DNA of 64,000 nt, from contig DHSM01000022.1 of NCBI GenBank assembly GCA_002408465.1, positions 1 to 64,000 on the forward strand, in the 5' to 3' direction. The position numbers were made by a program, and so were the translations under genes. Numbering within the stretch: the first letter of the stretch is position 1; every line of letters starts with the position of its first letter. Below, in pieces: positions 52,905 to 61,728 of this stretch. Source of the stretch: Firmicutes bacterium UBA5286. GTDB taxonomy: Bacteria; Bacillota; Proteinivoracia; UBA4975. The notes under the pieces were generated by a model, which worked only from the letters and a program-made list of their open reading frames with translations, did no database searches and had not been told where the DNA came from.

Positions 52905-54911
52905 ATGCAATCTATTCGGGCAAAATTGCTTATTGCAGTTATTACTACACTGGTGTGTACCTTTCTAATTTCCACCTGGGCCAATGTCAGGATTATTGGC
53001 GGCAACGTTGAGGGCCAAATCGAACTATACGGAACCACTTTGGTTGAAGAACGCAGCACACACCTGGGACTGTGGCTTTCCAGCAAGCGCCAGGAAACTC
53101 AATTCCTTTCATCCAACCCTCAGCTCCTTACTCCTGCCAGGGAAGACATCCAATCCAGGACGGACTTTCTTAAACAACAACATAAACTCAACTTAAGTTC
53201 TTATGAAAACATATTTTTCGTTGATATTTCAGAAGATGCCTATGTAGCTTATTTGGAAGACCAGACAGTTGCTCTGGATTCTAGCTATTCGGGATTGTCA
53301 ACCCTGGAGAACGTTGCAGACTCCAGGCAGCAAAGGATTAGCAGCCCCTTTAAATCTGACTTCTCCAATGAGTACATTATTTTAATTGCCACACCGATAC
53401 TTGCAGGCAATGAAGTTCTCGGCATTGTGGCCGCAACGTTGAACATGACAGACTTCAGCTATTTGCTGGCTGACCTGGTGGACAACGACGGCAGCCTGGC
53501 CTTTCTCGTTGATAACCAGGGCAATGTCATCGCTCACCCCGACCCAATCTATCCCGGCCTGGCCAATATAAAATCAGACCAAATTCCCGGAATCAAAACC
53601 CAAGCCGATACAATCATGGGAGAACCCACCGGCTACGTATCCTATGAAGGAGAACGCGGCACCGAATATGCTTATTTTCGCCGTTTGGCGGATACCGACG
53701 GCTGGGTGCTGATTTATACCGCTCCCGCGGCAGCCTTTAACGCTCCCCTGGCTCAGACCAGAATATGGCTGATTTTCAGCAACTTGCTAGCAGTGGCATT
53801 GGTTGCGGGAGTTATCTACCTTGTCACCGAAGCGATTACCCGGCCTTTGCGCCAAATGGTTACCGTCATGAAGGATATTGCCACCGGCGACCTTACACAA
53901 AGAGTGGACGTTGTCTCCGGGGACGAGGTTGGTCAGGCTGCCCGTTACTCCAACCTCATGGCCGACGGTTTGGCCAACATTATCCAGCAGCTGAAAGGCC
54001 TGGCTAACATCATCGTCACCTCCGGCCAGCAGATAGCCGCCTCCATCGAAGAAAGTACCGGCGGCCTGGAGCAATCCAGTAATCTGGCTACAGAAATCGG
54101 CAGCAACATGCAACTTAACGCCGCCTCCATTGACCAAACCAAGAACTCTGCTCAACAAGTGGCTGACAGCGCCCAGGTGGTCTCCCGGCTTACAGGCGAA
54201 GCCGCCAGCGATTGCGCTACCGCCGTGCATCAAGCTACTACCGGCAGTCATGCTGTTGTTGAAGTCGCAGACGCCATGACGGAGATCAGCTCTTCCTCTG
54301 AGCAGGTCAACCAGCTGGTTGACAACCTTATTGACTCCGCCCAGCGCATTGAAGATATGCTGGAATTGATAACACAGATTTCTGAACAGACCAACCTCCT
54401 CTCTCTCAACGCCGCAATCGAGGCGGCCAGGGCAGGAGAAATGGGCCAAGGCTTTGCCGTCGTTGCCAGTGAAGTGCGCAAGCTGGCTACCCGAAGCACC
54501 CACGCAGTTGAAGAAGTTGCCGAGCTGGTTGAAGATATTCGCCGTAAAGTCAACAGCACCAGCCTGGCTGTGCAGCACAGCAACACCATTATCCATCAGG
54601 CCGAAGACCGGTCCCGGTTGACCTTGTCCACTATCGACAGCATGGTGGCCAGTATCAACGACGTGGAAATGAAGATCCGGCAGGTTGCCGAGGCCGCAGC
54701 GGAACAGGCCGTCAACAGCAACGCCATCAGGGAAGCAGTAACAAACATCGCCGCCGCTACCCAGGAAACTTCTGCAGGCTCGGAAGAACTGGGGGCCACC
54801 CTGGAAGAACAGGTGGCAATCCTGGCGGATATTGAGGACACAGTAGCGGAACTGACTCAGATGGTCCAGAGGTTGGATCAGATGATGCATCGATTCAAGC
54901 TGGACGAGTAA
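52905..54911 (+). CDS. Methyl-accepting chemotaxis protein (dCache_1 sensor)
   Basis: 668 residues. Membrane helices at about 8-28 and 286-308 frame an extracellular dCache sensor (FLVDNQGNVIAHPDP, GYVSYEGERGTEYAYF). A HAMP domain (ITRPLRQMVTVMKDIATGDL) follows, then the signalling coiled coil with the hairpin tip ISEQTNLLSLNAAIEAARAG. This places the protein as a polar receptor coupling to CheA/CheW. The ligand is unknown; dCache domains of this sort often bind amino acids. A terminator follows. A GGGGG site precedes ATG 52905. Confidence 0.93.
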   Translation: MQSIRAKLLIAVITTLVCTFLISTWANVRIIGGNVEGQIELYGTTLVEERSTHLGLWLSSKRQETQFLSSNPQLLTPAREDIQSRTDFLKQQHKLNLSSYENIFFVDISEDAYVAYLEDQTVALDSSYSGLSTLENVADSRQQRISSPFKSDFSNEYIILIATPILAGNEVLGIVAATLNMTDFSYLLADLVDNDGSLAFLVDNQGNVIAHPDPIYPGLANIKSDQIPGIKTQADTIMGEPTGYVSYEGERGTEYAYFRRLADTDGWVLIYTAPAAAFNAPLAQTRIWLIFSNLLAVALVAGVIYLVTEAITRPLRQMVTVMKDIATGDLTQRVDVVSGDEVGQAARYSNLMADGLANIIQQLKGLANIIVTSGQQIAASIEESTGGLEQSSNLATEIGSNMQLNAASIDQTKNSAQQVADSAQVVSRLTGEAASDCATAVHQATTGSHAVVEVADAMTEISSSSEQVNQLVDNLIDSAQRIEDMLELITQISEQTNLLSLNAAIEAARAGEMGQGFAVVASEVRKLATRSTHAVEEVAELVEDIRRKVNSTSLAVQHSNTIIHQAEDRSRLTLSTIDSMVASINDVEMKIRQVAEAAAEQAVNSNAIREAVTNIAAATQETSAGSEELGATLEEQVAILADIEDTVAELTQMVQRLDQMMHRFKLDE

Positions 54912-54913
54912 TT

Positions 54914-54947
54914 ACAGCGGGTGCCTATTGGCACCCGCTGTTTTTTT
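54914..54947 (+). terminator. Terminator after the chemoreceptor gene
   Basis: CAGCGGGTGCC (54915-54925) pairs with GGCACCCGCTG (54930-54940), followed by T7. Its 3' part overlaps the 3' end of the isomerase gene on the opposite strand. Confidence 0.93.
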
Positions 54948-55719
54948 GGGGGAATTTTTCTTTTAAAATGTGCCAGCTCTCGGCCAGCAGGCTAACCCTT
55001 GGTACTTTCGACCCGTAGGCTTCAAGCACTATAGGGCCTCGGTAATTCACTGCGGCCAGGGCCGCCGCAAGTCCAGAGTAATCTGTATCTGCAGCAGGCA
55101 ATTCCCCGTTGCCCCTGCTTACATGCACATTGACCAGGCGGCCAGCCATGGCCGCAATGAATTCTCTGGCGGCAAACCCGCTGCGCATGGCCTGCTTGCT
55201 GTCAAAGGTGTAATAGAGGTTGGCCAATTTCAGGCTGTTGAGTTTGTCAAACACCGCCGGCGACCAGCCAGCGCACCAGGACACATTTTCCAGGGCTAAT
55301 TTGATGCCCCAGCTGGCAGCGGTTTCCGCCACCTGGCCAAGTCCCTGGCACAGCTGAGAATAGGCCAGATTCTCGGTCTTAAGGGGACCATGGAACACAT
55401 GACATTCGGCGCCCAACATCGCCGCCGCCTGATGGATCTCCTTGAGGATTTCCGCGCCGTCCAGATTCTGGCGGCGGTATTTGTAAAAGAGCATGGGCTC
55501 ATATTGGGCGGCAGCGGCATGGAGCGAATGAACCGACAGTCCCAGGCATCTGCACAGGCGGGCCAGCTTGGCAACATAGGCGTGTTTGTATTCGCTGCGG
55601 GTCTGCAGAAAGACTTCCACTGTTTTGCAGCCCATGGCGGCGATGTTGACTAGAGCGTTTTCAGTGGGAAGCTGAGGATAAAGGTTGGCACTGGATATGG
55701 CGATTTGCAAGATTTTCAC
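54925..55719 (-). CDS. Sugar phosphate isomerase/epimerase-like TIM barrel protein
   Basis: 264 residues. The AP-endonuclease-2-type TIM barrel is recognised from ISSANLYP, VEVFLQTRSEY, HVFHGPLKT, LALENVSW, YYTFDSKQA and VNVHVSRGN motifs supplying metal ligands. GTG 55719 lies against GGA; TTG 55710 (after GGAGTGAAAATC) is an alternative start. The substrate is unknown. Last gene of the yhaO-yhaN operon, six bases after yhaN, though a metabolic link is not obvious. The stop region overlaps the MCP terminator. Confidence 0.78.
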   Translation of the reverse strand: MKILQIAISSANLYPQLPTENALVNIAAMGCKTVEVFLQTRSEYKHAYVAKLARLCRCLGLSVHSLHAAAAQYEPMLFYKYRRQNLDGAEILKEIHQAAAMLGAECHVFHGPLKTENLAYSQLCQGLGQVAETAASWGIKLALENVSWCAGWSPAVFDKLNSLKLANLYYTFDSKQAMRSGFAAREFIAAMAGRLVNVHVSRGNGELPAADTDYSGLAAALAAVNYRGPIVLEAYGSKVPRVSLLAESWHILKEKFPQKNSGCQ

Positions 55720-55724
55720 TCCAG

Positions 55725-58427
55725 TCAGCTTTCAAGATTGATTGAACGGAAACGTCCTGGCGCTAAGCGGGCCAGCTGTTCTAATTCCCTCCGCTGACAG
55801 GTCAGGAGAATGATTTGCCGGCTTTCACCCAGCTCCAGCAATAAATTCAGCATATGCTGCAAGCGCTGATCGTCATATTGGACAAAACTGTCATCCAGAA
55901 ATAAGGGAAGGCCGCCGCCGGTAACCAGGTCAGCGATTGCGACTCTGCAGGCAAAGTAAAACTGATCAATGGTGCCCCCGCTCAGTTTTTCCAGATCAAC
56001 ATCCTGTTCGCTTTCTGGTGAAGTAACACTGATGGACATATCCTGGGCCACCTGCAGAAGGTTGTACTTGCCGCCGGTGATTCTCCCCACCAAAGCGGAG
56101 ACCATGTCATTGAGTTCCGGAGCAATTTGATTTTTTAAATCTTCAGCCAGCCCAGTTATGGTTTCAATGGCCAGGTCCACTGCTTGTAAATTGACTTGCA
56201 GCAGCCGGCACTGTTCCTGCTGTTGCCAACTTTCCTCTTCCAGTTCTGCTGGCGAAGGAAGCGAGGCATAAATTCCCTCCAGGCGGCCCAATCCCTCGCT
56301 CTTTTGCGACTGCAGCCGGAGAAGCTCTTGATCCAAAAGCTCTATCTTGCCAGGAAGGTCCTGTACTTCCTCAAACTCTTCCCCCTGGGCTGCTGCCGCT
56401 GCCTGTTGGCTAAGTTCTTCTTCGGTAATCCCCTCCAGAAGATCCTGGATGCGCTGCCCCAGACTAGCCGCCTCTTGTTCTAACTTTTGGCGGCGATCAG
56501 TCCTGGCTGCCAGCTCTTCCACTTCAGCGGCGCTGTCCACTGTCATGGCGCGCATAAGCTGGGTCAGTTGTTCTTCTGTGGAAGAGAGCTCTTGCCGAGA
56601 TTGCTCTAATCGCTGCCTGGCCACCTCCTCCTGAAGACGGCTTCGTTCAATAAAATTCTTGGCATCCAGCAATTTGTCCAGATTGACCCGAAAGCAGGCC
56701 AAGGCTTGTTCCATGGGCAGGCCGCCTAGGCCCACCCCATTGAGAATAGCCTGAAGTTCCTGGGATTTTGCCTCGGTTTCCTGGTAAAACTCCTCCAGTT
56801 TTCCGCTGATGAATTTTTGCTCTCGCATCAGATCATAATTGCGTTCGCTGAGAGCGGTAAAGGCGTTAAATTTTGTTTCCATTTCTCGAAGATCGTTCAC
56901 CCCTGCCCGGGACAGGAAAGAACTCAATTCCCGCTGGGCATGTTCTCTAGCACGCTGGTTGTTGACAAATTCCAGTTCGATGGAATAAATCTCCCGACGC
57001 AGATTTCTGCTGTGCAAGTTTGCCTTTTTGATGCTATTGCCGACTGCAATTAGACCAATCAGTATTGGAATGGCCAAGAGGGCCAGCAAGGGGTTGAGCA
57101 TCCAGGCGGATGCTGCCGCTACCGGCAAAGACAGCGCCATGACCAGGCGCAAAGTCTTGCCTGAATTCAAGGAGCGCTGGTGATGTTCCAACTCCTGTTC
57201 AAGCTCTTCGTGAGAGCCCTGAACTTCCTGCCCTGTAGCCACAGAATACAAAGCCGCCGCCTGCTCCAGGGCATCGGGGCGAAAATAGGGGAGTTTGGAA
57301 AGTTCGGTGGTCACTTCTCTGATTTCCCCGCCCAATTTTTCTAATTCAACCTGCATTTCGTCAATAACCTGTTGGCCCTTGGCCTGCATCTGCCAAGCAG
57401 AACTCATTTCAATTAATGTGTCCTGATTATGGCCGGCATAGAGCGCCAACTCCTGAAGAATATCTTCATGACACTGGCGTTGCTGGACAACTTCTTCCAA
57501 GGCCTGGACATGGAGATTATGGACTTCCTGAACCTTTTCCAATTCTGTCTGCAAGCCCCGCCAGTCCTGGTACTTGCTGGGATCCATAGCCGCCTGCCCC
57601 AACTCCTCTAATTCTTCCTGAACAGCCCGGCGCTCGCGCCGCATTTTGCTGAGGCGATCCAACTTGGACAAGGCTGCCTGTCCTTGAATTCTTGCGGCCA
57701 AATCCTTAAGCTCCCGACGCTGCAAGCCCAGCTCCTCTATTTGCCTGCTCAGGCGATACTGCTGAATTTCCAGGCGGGCAGCCTCACTGATTTGTTCCTT
57801 GGCCTCGGCCAGGCGGCTCTGGGTTTGCGTCAACAGGGCCTGGGTTTTAACCAGCTCAAAATCTATCTGGCGCCTGGAACCAGCCAATATCTCCATTCCC
57901 TGTTTTACTGAAATCCCGCTGCCTCCGGACTGAGCTAAATTGCTCAGGAGATTCCGCACCTCCTGGGCAACAGCGGAATCTGTGGCCGATCCCAGCTGAC
58001 TGATGCTGATTGTATTGCGGAAGACCAGTTTGCTGCAGCCAAAGTGAAGGCGGGCAAAATCTGGCTCCCCCCAATTGTTGGGAGGAAGTCCGGCGATGAT
58101 CTCACCGCTGGCCAAATCATACAGAGAAACTGTGTTGCTGGCAAAGTCCCGCACCACCCTGACCCGGCCTTGCTGCCAGCTGTATTCCATCTCCCCCCCG
58201 TAGTTGATCCCATTCCAGGGCCGGTATTTCTCATATCCCGGCTCCAATTCCTGCTGATGTATATTGGGCTTCCAAAAGCCAAAGAGCATTGCCTCTATAA
58301 AGCTATGAATTGTGCTCTTTCCCGCTTCATTGCCGCCAAAGACCACATTGAGTCCTGGGGCCAATTCGAATTCCTGGTTGTTAAAGCGGCCAAAGCCGAA
58401 GATCTTAAGCTTGTCTACTGTTACCAT
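55725..58427 (-). CDS. yhaN: YhaN-like SMC/SbcC-type ATPase
   Basis: 900 residues. Walker A VFGGNEAGKSTI at 30-40, ABC signature LSGGTIDQFYFACRVAIADL in the C-terminus and Walker B LPLFLDDSFVQYD. Two long coiled-coil arms (about 180-420 and 470-800) flank a hydrophobic hairpin at 427-463, which suggests a membrane anchor at the tip. It pairs with the YhaO-like gene, overlapping it by seven bases. These resemble Rad50-Mre11/SbcCD complexes in DNA repair. Its function in this genus is not proven. The start is ATG 58427. Confidence 0.88.
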   Translation of the reverse strand: MVTVDKLKIFGFGRFNNQEFELAPGLNVVFGGNEAGKSTIHSFIEAMLFGFWKPNIHQQELEPGYEKYRPWNGINYGGEMEYSWQQGRVRVVRDFASNTVSLYDLASGEIIAGLPPNNWGEPDFARLHFGCSKLVFRNTISISQLGSATDSAVAQEVRNLLSNLAQSGGSGISVKQGMEILAGSRRQIDFELVKTQALLTQTQSRLAEAKEQISEAARLEIQQYRLSRQIEELGLQRRELKDLAARIQGQAALSKLDRLSKMRRERRAVQEELEELGQAAMDPSKYQDWRGLQTELEKVQEVHNLHVQALEEVVQQRQCHEDILQELALYAGHNQDTLIEMSSAWQMQAKGQQVIDEMQVELEKLGGEIREVTTELSKLPYFRPDALEQAAALYSVATGQEVQGSHEELEQELEHHQRSLNSGKTLRLVMALSLPVAAASAWMLNPLLALLAIPILIGLIAVGNSIKKANLHSRNLRREIYSIELEFVNNQRAREHAQRELSSFLSRAGVNDLREMETKFNAFTALSERNYDLMREQKFISGKLEEFYQETEAKSQELQAILNGVGLGGLPMEQALACFRVNLDKLLDAKNFIERSRLQEEVARQRLEQSRQELSSTEEQLTQLMRAMTVDSAAEVEELAARTDRRQKLEQEAASLGQRIQDLLEGITEEELSQQAAAAAQGEEFEEVQDLPGKIELLDQELLRLQSQKSEGLGRLEGIYASLPSPAELEEESWQQQEQCRLLQVNLQAVDLAIETITGLAEDLKNQIAPELNDMVSALVGRITGGKYNLLQVAQDMSISVTSPESEQDVDLEKLSGGTIDQFYFACRVAIADLVTGGGLPLFLDDSFVQYDDQRLQHMLNLLLELGESRQIILLTCQRRELEQLARLAPGRFRSINLES

Positions 58428-59497
58428 GGGGCAACCCTCCCCGACAATAATGCATCCAGTCCCAGAGCCAAGGCCTGCTTGATTACTTTCTCGTCACAGT
58501 CAGCGCCTTTTACAGCAGTAATATACATGCCCAGAACGCCGCGGCTGTATTCTGTTTCAAGGGCGTTGAGATCATAAGAAGTTTCGGTCTCATCCCTTAA
58601 GCTTATATATAATGCCGTTAGCATTTGCTGCAGTTTCGCCATGTCCCATTCTCCTTGGGGGCGGGTTCCTGTCAGCCTAAGCGCAAAAAGATCTTTGTGG
58701 GGTTCAAAAGCTGCCAGCTCCTTCTCTATGGCCCCAGCAACTTCCTCTAAATCGCTGCAGTGATTGACGCTAAGTTCAAGCTGATGGAACTGGCGGCTGC
58801 CGGTGGGCATGAATTCCAAAGCGCAAGTTTCTCCGATTATGCCTGTCAGCACCCCGCAGATTCCAGAGCAAGAAAAATCAAGGGGTTCGGGACAGCCAGG
58901 GTCCCAGGCCTTTTCCCCCCAAACTGTATGGCGATGTGCTCCCCCCAGTGCGATATAAACCAAATTATCCAGGTTCATAATCCACTGGGGTATTGCCAGG
59001 CTCTCAGGATTCCCATAAGCCAGAATCAGAATGTGGCTGCCGTCAGCGGAATCAGCGGCAAGCCTGCTCCAGTCAGGTGTAGCGGTCTCGCTTGCCACCC
59101 AGGCCATTCCATACACCCGCAAATTGAGGTGTGGGATCATCAGGCTGGTCATATCCCCGGGAAAGATGTGAACATTTTCCGGCCAGGGGTAATGGCAATA
59201 GAAGCTGTCCTCATACTTGCTGTCTGACCGGCCAAGAGCAAGCAAAACCTTTGTAGCGGGTATTTTTCGAAACTGATCGGCGACAAAATCTACCAGGGGC
59301 CGGGTGATGTTTTCCTGTTCCCATAAGTCTCCGGTTATCAGCAGCAGATCTGTTTGCTGCTGCCTGCAGATATCTGTCAGCCTGGCCAGAGTCTGCATTA
59401 AATCCCTGCGCCGCATTTGCCCCATATGGGGCGGCAGCCCCTTGAATGCAGAGGCTAGATGCAAGTCGGCAGTATGCAGAATCTTGATATTGCCCAT
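58421..59497 (-). CDS. yhaO: YhaO-like (SbcD-type) metallophosphoesterase with degraded metal sites
   Basis: 358 residues. The N-terminal calcineurin-like fold keeps D11-L-H13 and G56-D57 (LLLITGDLWE). The later motifs are changed: GNHD is replaced by G89-R-S-D92 (LALGRSDSK), the LLHG histidine is missing (ILAYGNPE), and GHIH reads G185-G-A-H188. At least three metal ligands are therefore absent and nuclease activity is doubtful. Its partner yhaN follows with seven bases overlap, so it may be a structural subunit of the complex. RBS GGGGGAA precedes ATG 59497. Confidence 0.85.
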   Translation of the reverse strand: MGNIKILHTADLHLASAFKGLPPHMGQMRRRDLMQTLARLTDICRQQQTDLLLITGDLWEQENITRPLVDFVADQFRKIPATKVLLALGRSDSKYEDSFYCHYPWPENVHIFPGDMTSLMIPHLNLRVYGMAWVASETATPDWSRLAADSADGSHILILAYGNPESLAIPQWIMNLDNLVYIALGGAHRHTVWGEKAWDPGCPEPLDFSCSGICGVLTGIIGETCALEFMPTGSRQFHQLELSVNHCSDLEEVAGAIEKELAAFEPHKDLFALRLTGTRPQGEWDMAKLQQMLTALYISLRDETETSYDLNALETEYSRGVLGMYITAVKGADCDEKVIKQALALGLDALLSGRVAPW

Positions 59498-59645
59498 TTC
59501 CGATTCCCCCTGATATTTTTGTAGTAATCTATATTTATATTCTGTAAACCCGTGCCTATTTCCTCCCCCGGGGAAAAAGAATCGGCCAGTCTATATAGAT
59601 CCCCCCTGGGAAATACTATAAAAAACGCTTCTAAGGAGGATTGCC

Positions 59646-59822
59646 ATGAGCAATAAAGTACGCCTGCAGCAGGCAATTGAAAAACAACAGGACCTGGTCA
59701 GAGACTTTCAGTATTGCATGCATGCTGCCGACGACCGGCAGTGGCAGGAATTTTACGGCAAAATGGCCAGGGAACAAGCAGGACTGGCCAATAAATGTCT
59801 GGAAAAAATCAAACAAGGGTAA
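59646..59822 (+). CDS. Small conserved-looking protein of unknown function (58 residues)
   Basis: Starts MSNKVRLQQAIEKQQDLVRD at ATG 59646, after CTAAGGAGG, and ends KCLEKIKQG before TAA. The sequence is alpha-helical and charged with two cysteines (Cys24, Cys51). A 13-base-stem terminator follows immediately, so it is a real transcript unit between the divergent yhaO and yhbY genes. It resembles small helical Firmicute proteins of unknown role. No motif is recognised. Confidence 0.7.
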   Translation: MSNKVRLQQAIEKQQDLVRDFQYCMHAADDRQWQEFYGKMAREQAGLANKCLEKIKQG

Positions 59823-59827
59823 AACCA

Positions 59828-59867
59828 AGATAAACCAGGACGATGATCCTGGTTTATCTTTCTCTTT
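59828..59867 (+). terminator. Terminator after the 58-residue gene
   Basis: AGATAAACCAGGA (59828-59840) pairs perfectly with TCCTGGTTTATCT (59847-59859), followed by TTCTCTTT. Confidence 0.9.
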
Positions 59868-59909
59868 GGCTGCTCCCTGAAAGTACCGGCCCTTCAGGGG
59901 GCAGACCGA

Positions 59910-60209
59910 TTACTGCCCTGAGGAGAAATTGATTACAGGGTTATCGGGGTTATGCCTGTACAAGAGGATTTTTTTGCCCAATTGTTGCACCAATTCACTG
60001 TCAGTAGCCTTAACCAAATCTTGAGCGACTGCGTCCACTGGTTCAAGACAATTATTGAGCACTGATATTTTTACCAGCTCCCGGGCAATTAAGGCTTGAT
60101 CTACTGCAGAAGCAACTGTTTCAGTCACTCCGCCTTTGCCAACCTGAATAATTGGTTCCATTGTATTTGCCAGGGAACGCAGAAAAGATTTTTGTTTGCC
60201 TGTAAGCAT
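59910..60209 (-). CDS. yhbY: Ribosome assembly RNA-binding protein YhbY (CRM domain)
   Basis: 99 residues. The single CRM domain is complete: LTGKQKSFLRSLANTMEPII, the GKGG loop (VGKGGVTE) and KILLYRHNPDNP. It associates with pre-50S ribosomes. AAGGAGG precedes ATG 60209. It lies beside the mreB gene on the same strand, 76 bases beyond it, and may share its transcript. Confidence 0.92.
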   Translation of the reverse strand: MLTGKQKSFLRSLANTMEPIIQVGKGGVTETVASAVDQALIARELVKISVLNNCLEPVDAVAQDLVKATDSELVQQLGKKILLYRHNPDNPVINFSSGQ

Positions 60210-60285
60210 TTTTTGCCTCCTTTGCGCCCTAAAGCAGCTGTTAAGGAAACAACACCGGCAGGTGCAGGTGCTGTTTAAATCTGAA

Positions 60286-61305
60286 TTAGCTGATCATCTT
60301 GTCGTTGATCAGTGTCTCCTTGATATAATCCAATAATTCCAGGGCTCTGCCTGTGCCGTTAACCACACAGGAAATGGGATTCTCGGCTATTATCACCGGC
60401 GCGCCTAGGCGATGGGAAAGGTATACATCCAGACCATGGAGGAGAGAACCTCCCCCTGACAAAACAATGCCCTTATCCATAATATCGGAGTGCAGTTCAG
60501 GAGGGGTAGCCTCCAGAACCTGAATTATCGTGCGCACAATACTGTTGACTGGTTCTGTTAAAGCCTCGCCAGCCTCTTTAGACATAATGGGCAAGCTCTT
60601 GGGCAGTCCTGTGACCAGGTCCCGTCCCCGAACTTCCATTTTTTCTTTGCGCCCCTGAGGATGAACAGAGGCTACTTTGACTTTGATTTCTTCGGCAGTG
60701 CGTTCGCCAATCATAATATTGTATTTGTCCCGCACATAGCGAATAATGTGCTCATCAAAGCGGTCACCGCCGATGCGGGTTGAAGCGCTTTGCACAATAT
60801 CTCCCAGGGACATGATGGCCACATCACAGGTTCCGCCGCCGATGTCAATCACCATGCTTCCCACCGGCTGAAATATCTCTAAGCCCGCACCAAGCGCTGC
60901 TGCCCTGGGTTCTTCAATGAGATAGACTTCCCGGGCGCCGGAGCGCTTGACGGCAGTTAAAACAGCCCGCTGTTCCACAGAAGTGATTCCCGCCGGCACG
61001 CAAACCATTACCCGGGGTTTGGCAAAAATGTTTCTGCATACCTTTGCCAAAAAATGTTTCAACATTAATTCGGTCACGTCAAAGTCGGCAATTACCCCTT
61101 CCTTGAGGGGACGGACTGCCCTGATATTCCCCGGCGTGCGCCCAATCATCATGCTGGCTTCCTGTCCCACAGCCAAAACGCGGTTTGTATGGCTGTCCAG
61201 CGCTACTACAGAAGGTTCATGCAAGACTATGCCCTTGCCCTTTATATACACTAATACAGTGGCGGTGCCAAGATCGACACCGATGTCCCTAGAAAGGCCT
61301 AGCAC
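60286..61305 (-). CDS. mreB: Rod shape-determining protein MreB/Mbl
   Basis: 339 residues from GTG 61305 behind AAAGGGGGA. Actin-fold phosphate loops: DIGVDLGTATVLVY at 7-20, VIDIGGGTCDVAIMS near 157 and VLSGGGSLLHGLD near 284. It polymerises along the membrane and guides cell-wall synthesis. In Bacillus the paralogue next to spoIIID is Mbl, so this copy may be Mbl; the sequence alone does not decide. It is 78 bases after spoIIID. Confidence 0.93.
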   Translation of the reverse strand: MLGLSRDIGVDLGTATVLVYIKGKGIVLHEPSVVALDSHTNRVLAVGQEASMMIGRTPGNIRAVRPLKEGVIADFDVTELMLKHFLAKVCRNIFAKPRVMVCVPAGITSVEQRAVLTAVKRSGAREVYLIEEPRAAALGAGLEIFQPVGSMVIDIGGGTCDVAIMSLGDIVQSASTRIGGDRFDEHIIRYVRDKYNIMIGERTAEEIKVKVASVHPQGRKEKMEVRGRDLVTGLPKSLPIMSKEAGEALTEPVNSIVRTIIQVLEATPPELHSDIMDKGIVLSGGGSLLHGLDVYLSHRLGAPVIIAENPISCVVNGTGRALELLDYIKETLINDKMIS

Positions 61306-61383
61306 TGAAAGTCCCCCTTTGCCGCAAAAACTGCTGCATATTTCTGAAGTATTATTCTACAAGGGAAGGTTATACTCCTCTAT

Positions 61384-61647
61384 TTATCCAACTTTTTCTT
61401 CTGTTCCCCGATACTTTCTTCTGGTCGCTTCCCCCCCGCGCAAATGCCGTTCAGCCTTGTTGGTCTCCAGTACTGCCTTTACTTGCTTGGCCAGCCCGGG
61501 ATTAATTTGGTAAAGGCGCTCGGTCAGATCTTTGTGAACAGTACTTTTGCTGACACCAAAGGTTTCCGCCACCGCCCTTACGGTATCGCCGGTGCTGAGA
61601 ACGTGATTGGCAATATCGATAACCCGTTGCCAGATATAATCATTCAT
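61384..61647 (-). CDS. spoIIID: Sporulation transcriptional regulator SpoIIID
   Basis: 87 residues. Helix-turn-helix VRAVAETFGVSKSTVHKDLTERL and the basic tail of SpoIIID are present, with the family's length. It switches many mother-cell genes under SigE. The -10-like CATATAAAT at 61679-61687 on the minus strand suits a SigE promoter. AGGAGGGCC precedes ATG 61647. Its position downstream of spoIIQ and upstream of mreB/mbl is the usual one. Confidence 0.97.
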   Translation of the reverse strand: MNDYIWQRVIDIANHVLSTGDTVRAVAETFGVSKSTVHKDLTERLYQINPGLAKQVKAVLETNKAERHLRGGEATRRKYRGTEEKVG

Positions 61648-61728
61648 TCCTCGGCCCTCCTAACCATAATACTGTTCAATTTATATGTCCCCCGGGAATG
61701 TGTTAGACCTTTCCGGCGGGAAAAGCCC

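Noticed and set aside
53787..54890. Long minus-strand open frame (367 codons) opposite the chemoreceptor
   Set aside because: Shadow produced by the repetitive coiled-coil codons; composition (His/Gly/Phe-rich) is not protein-like.
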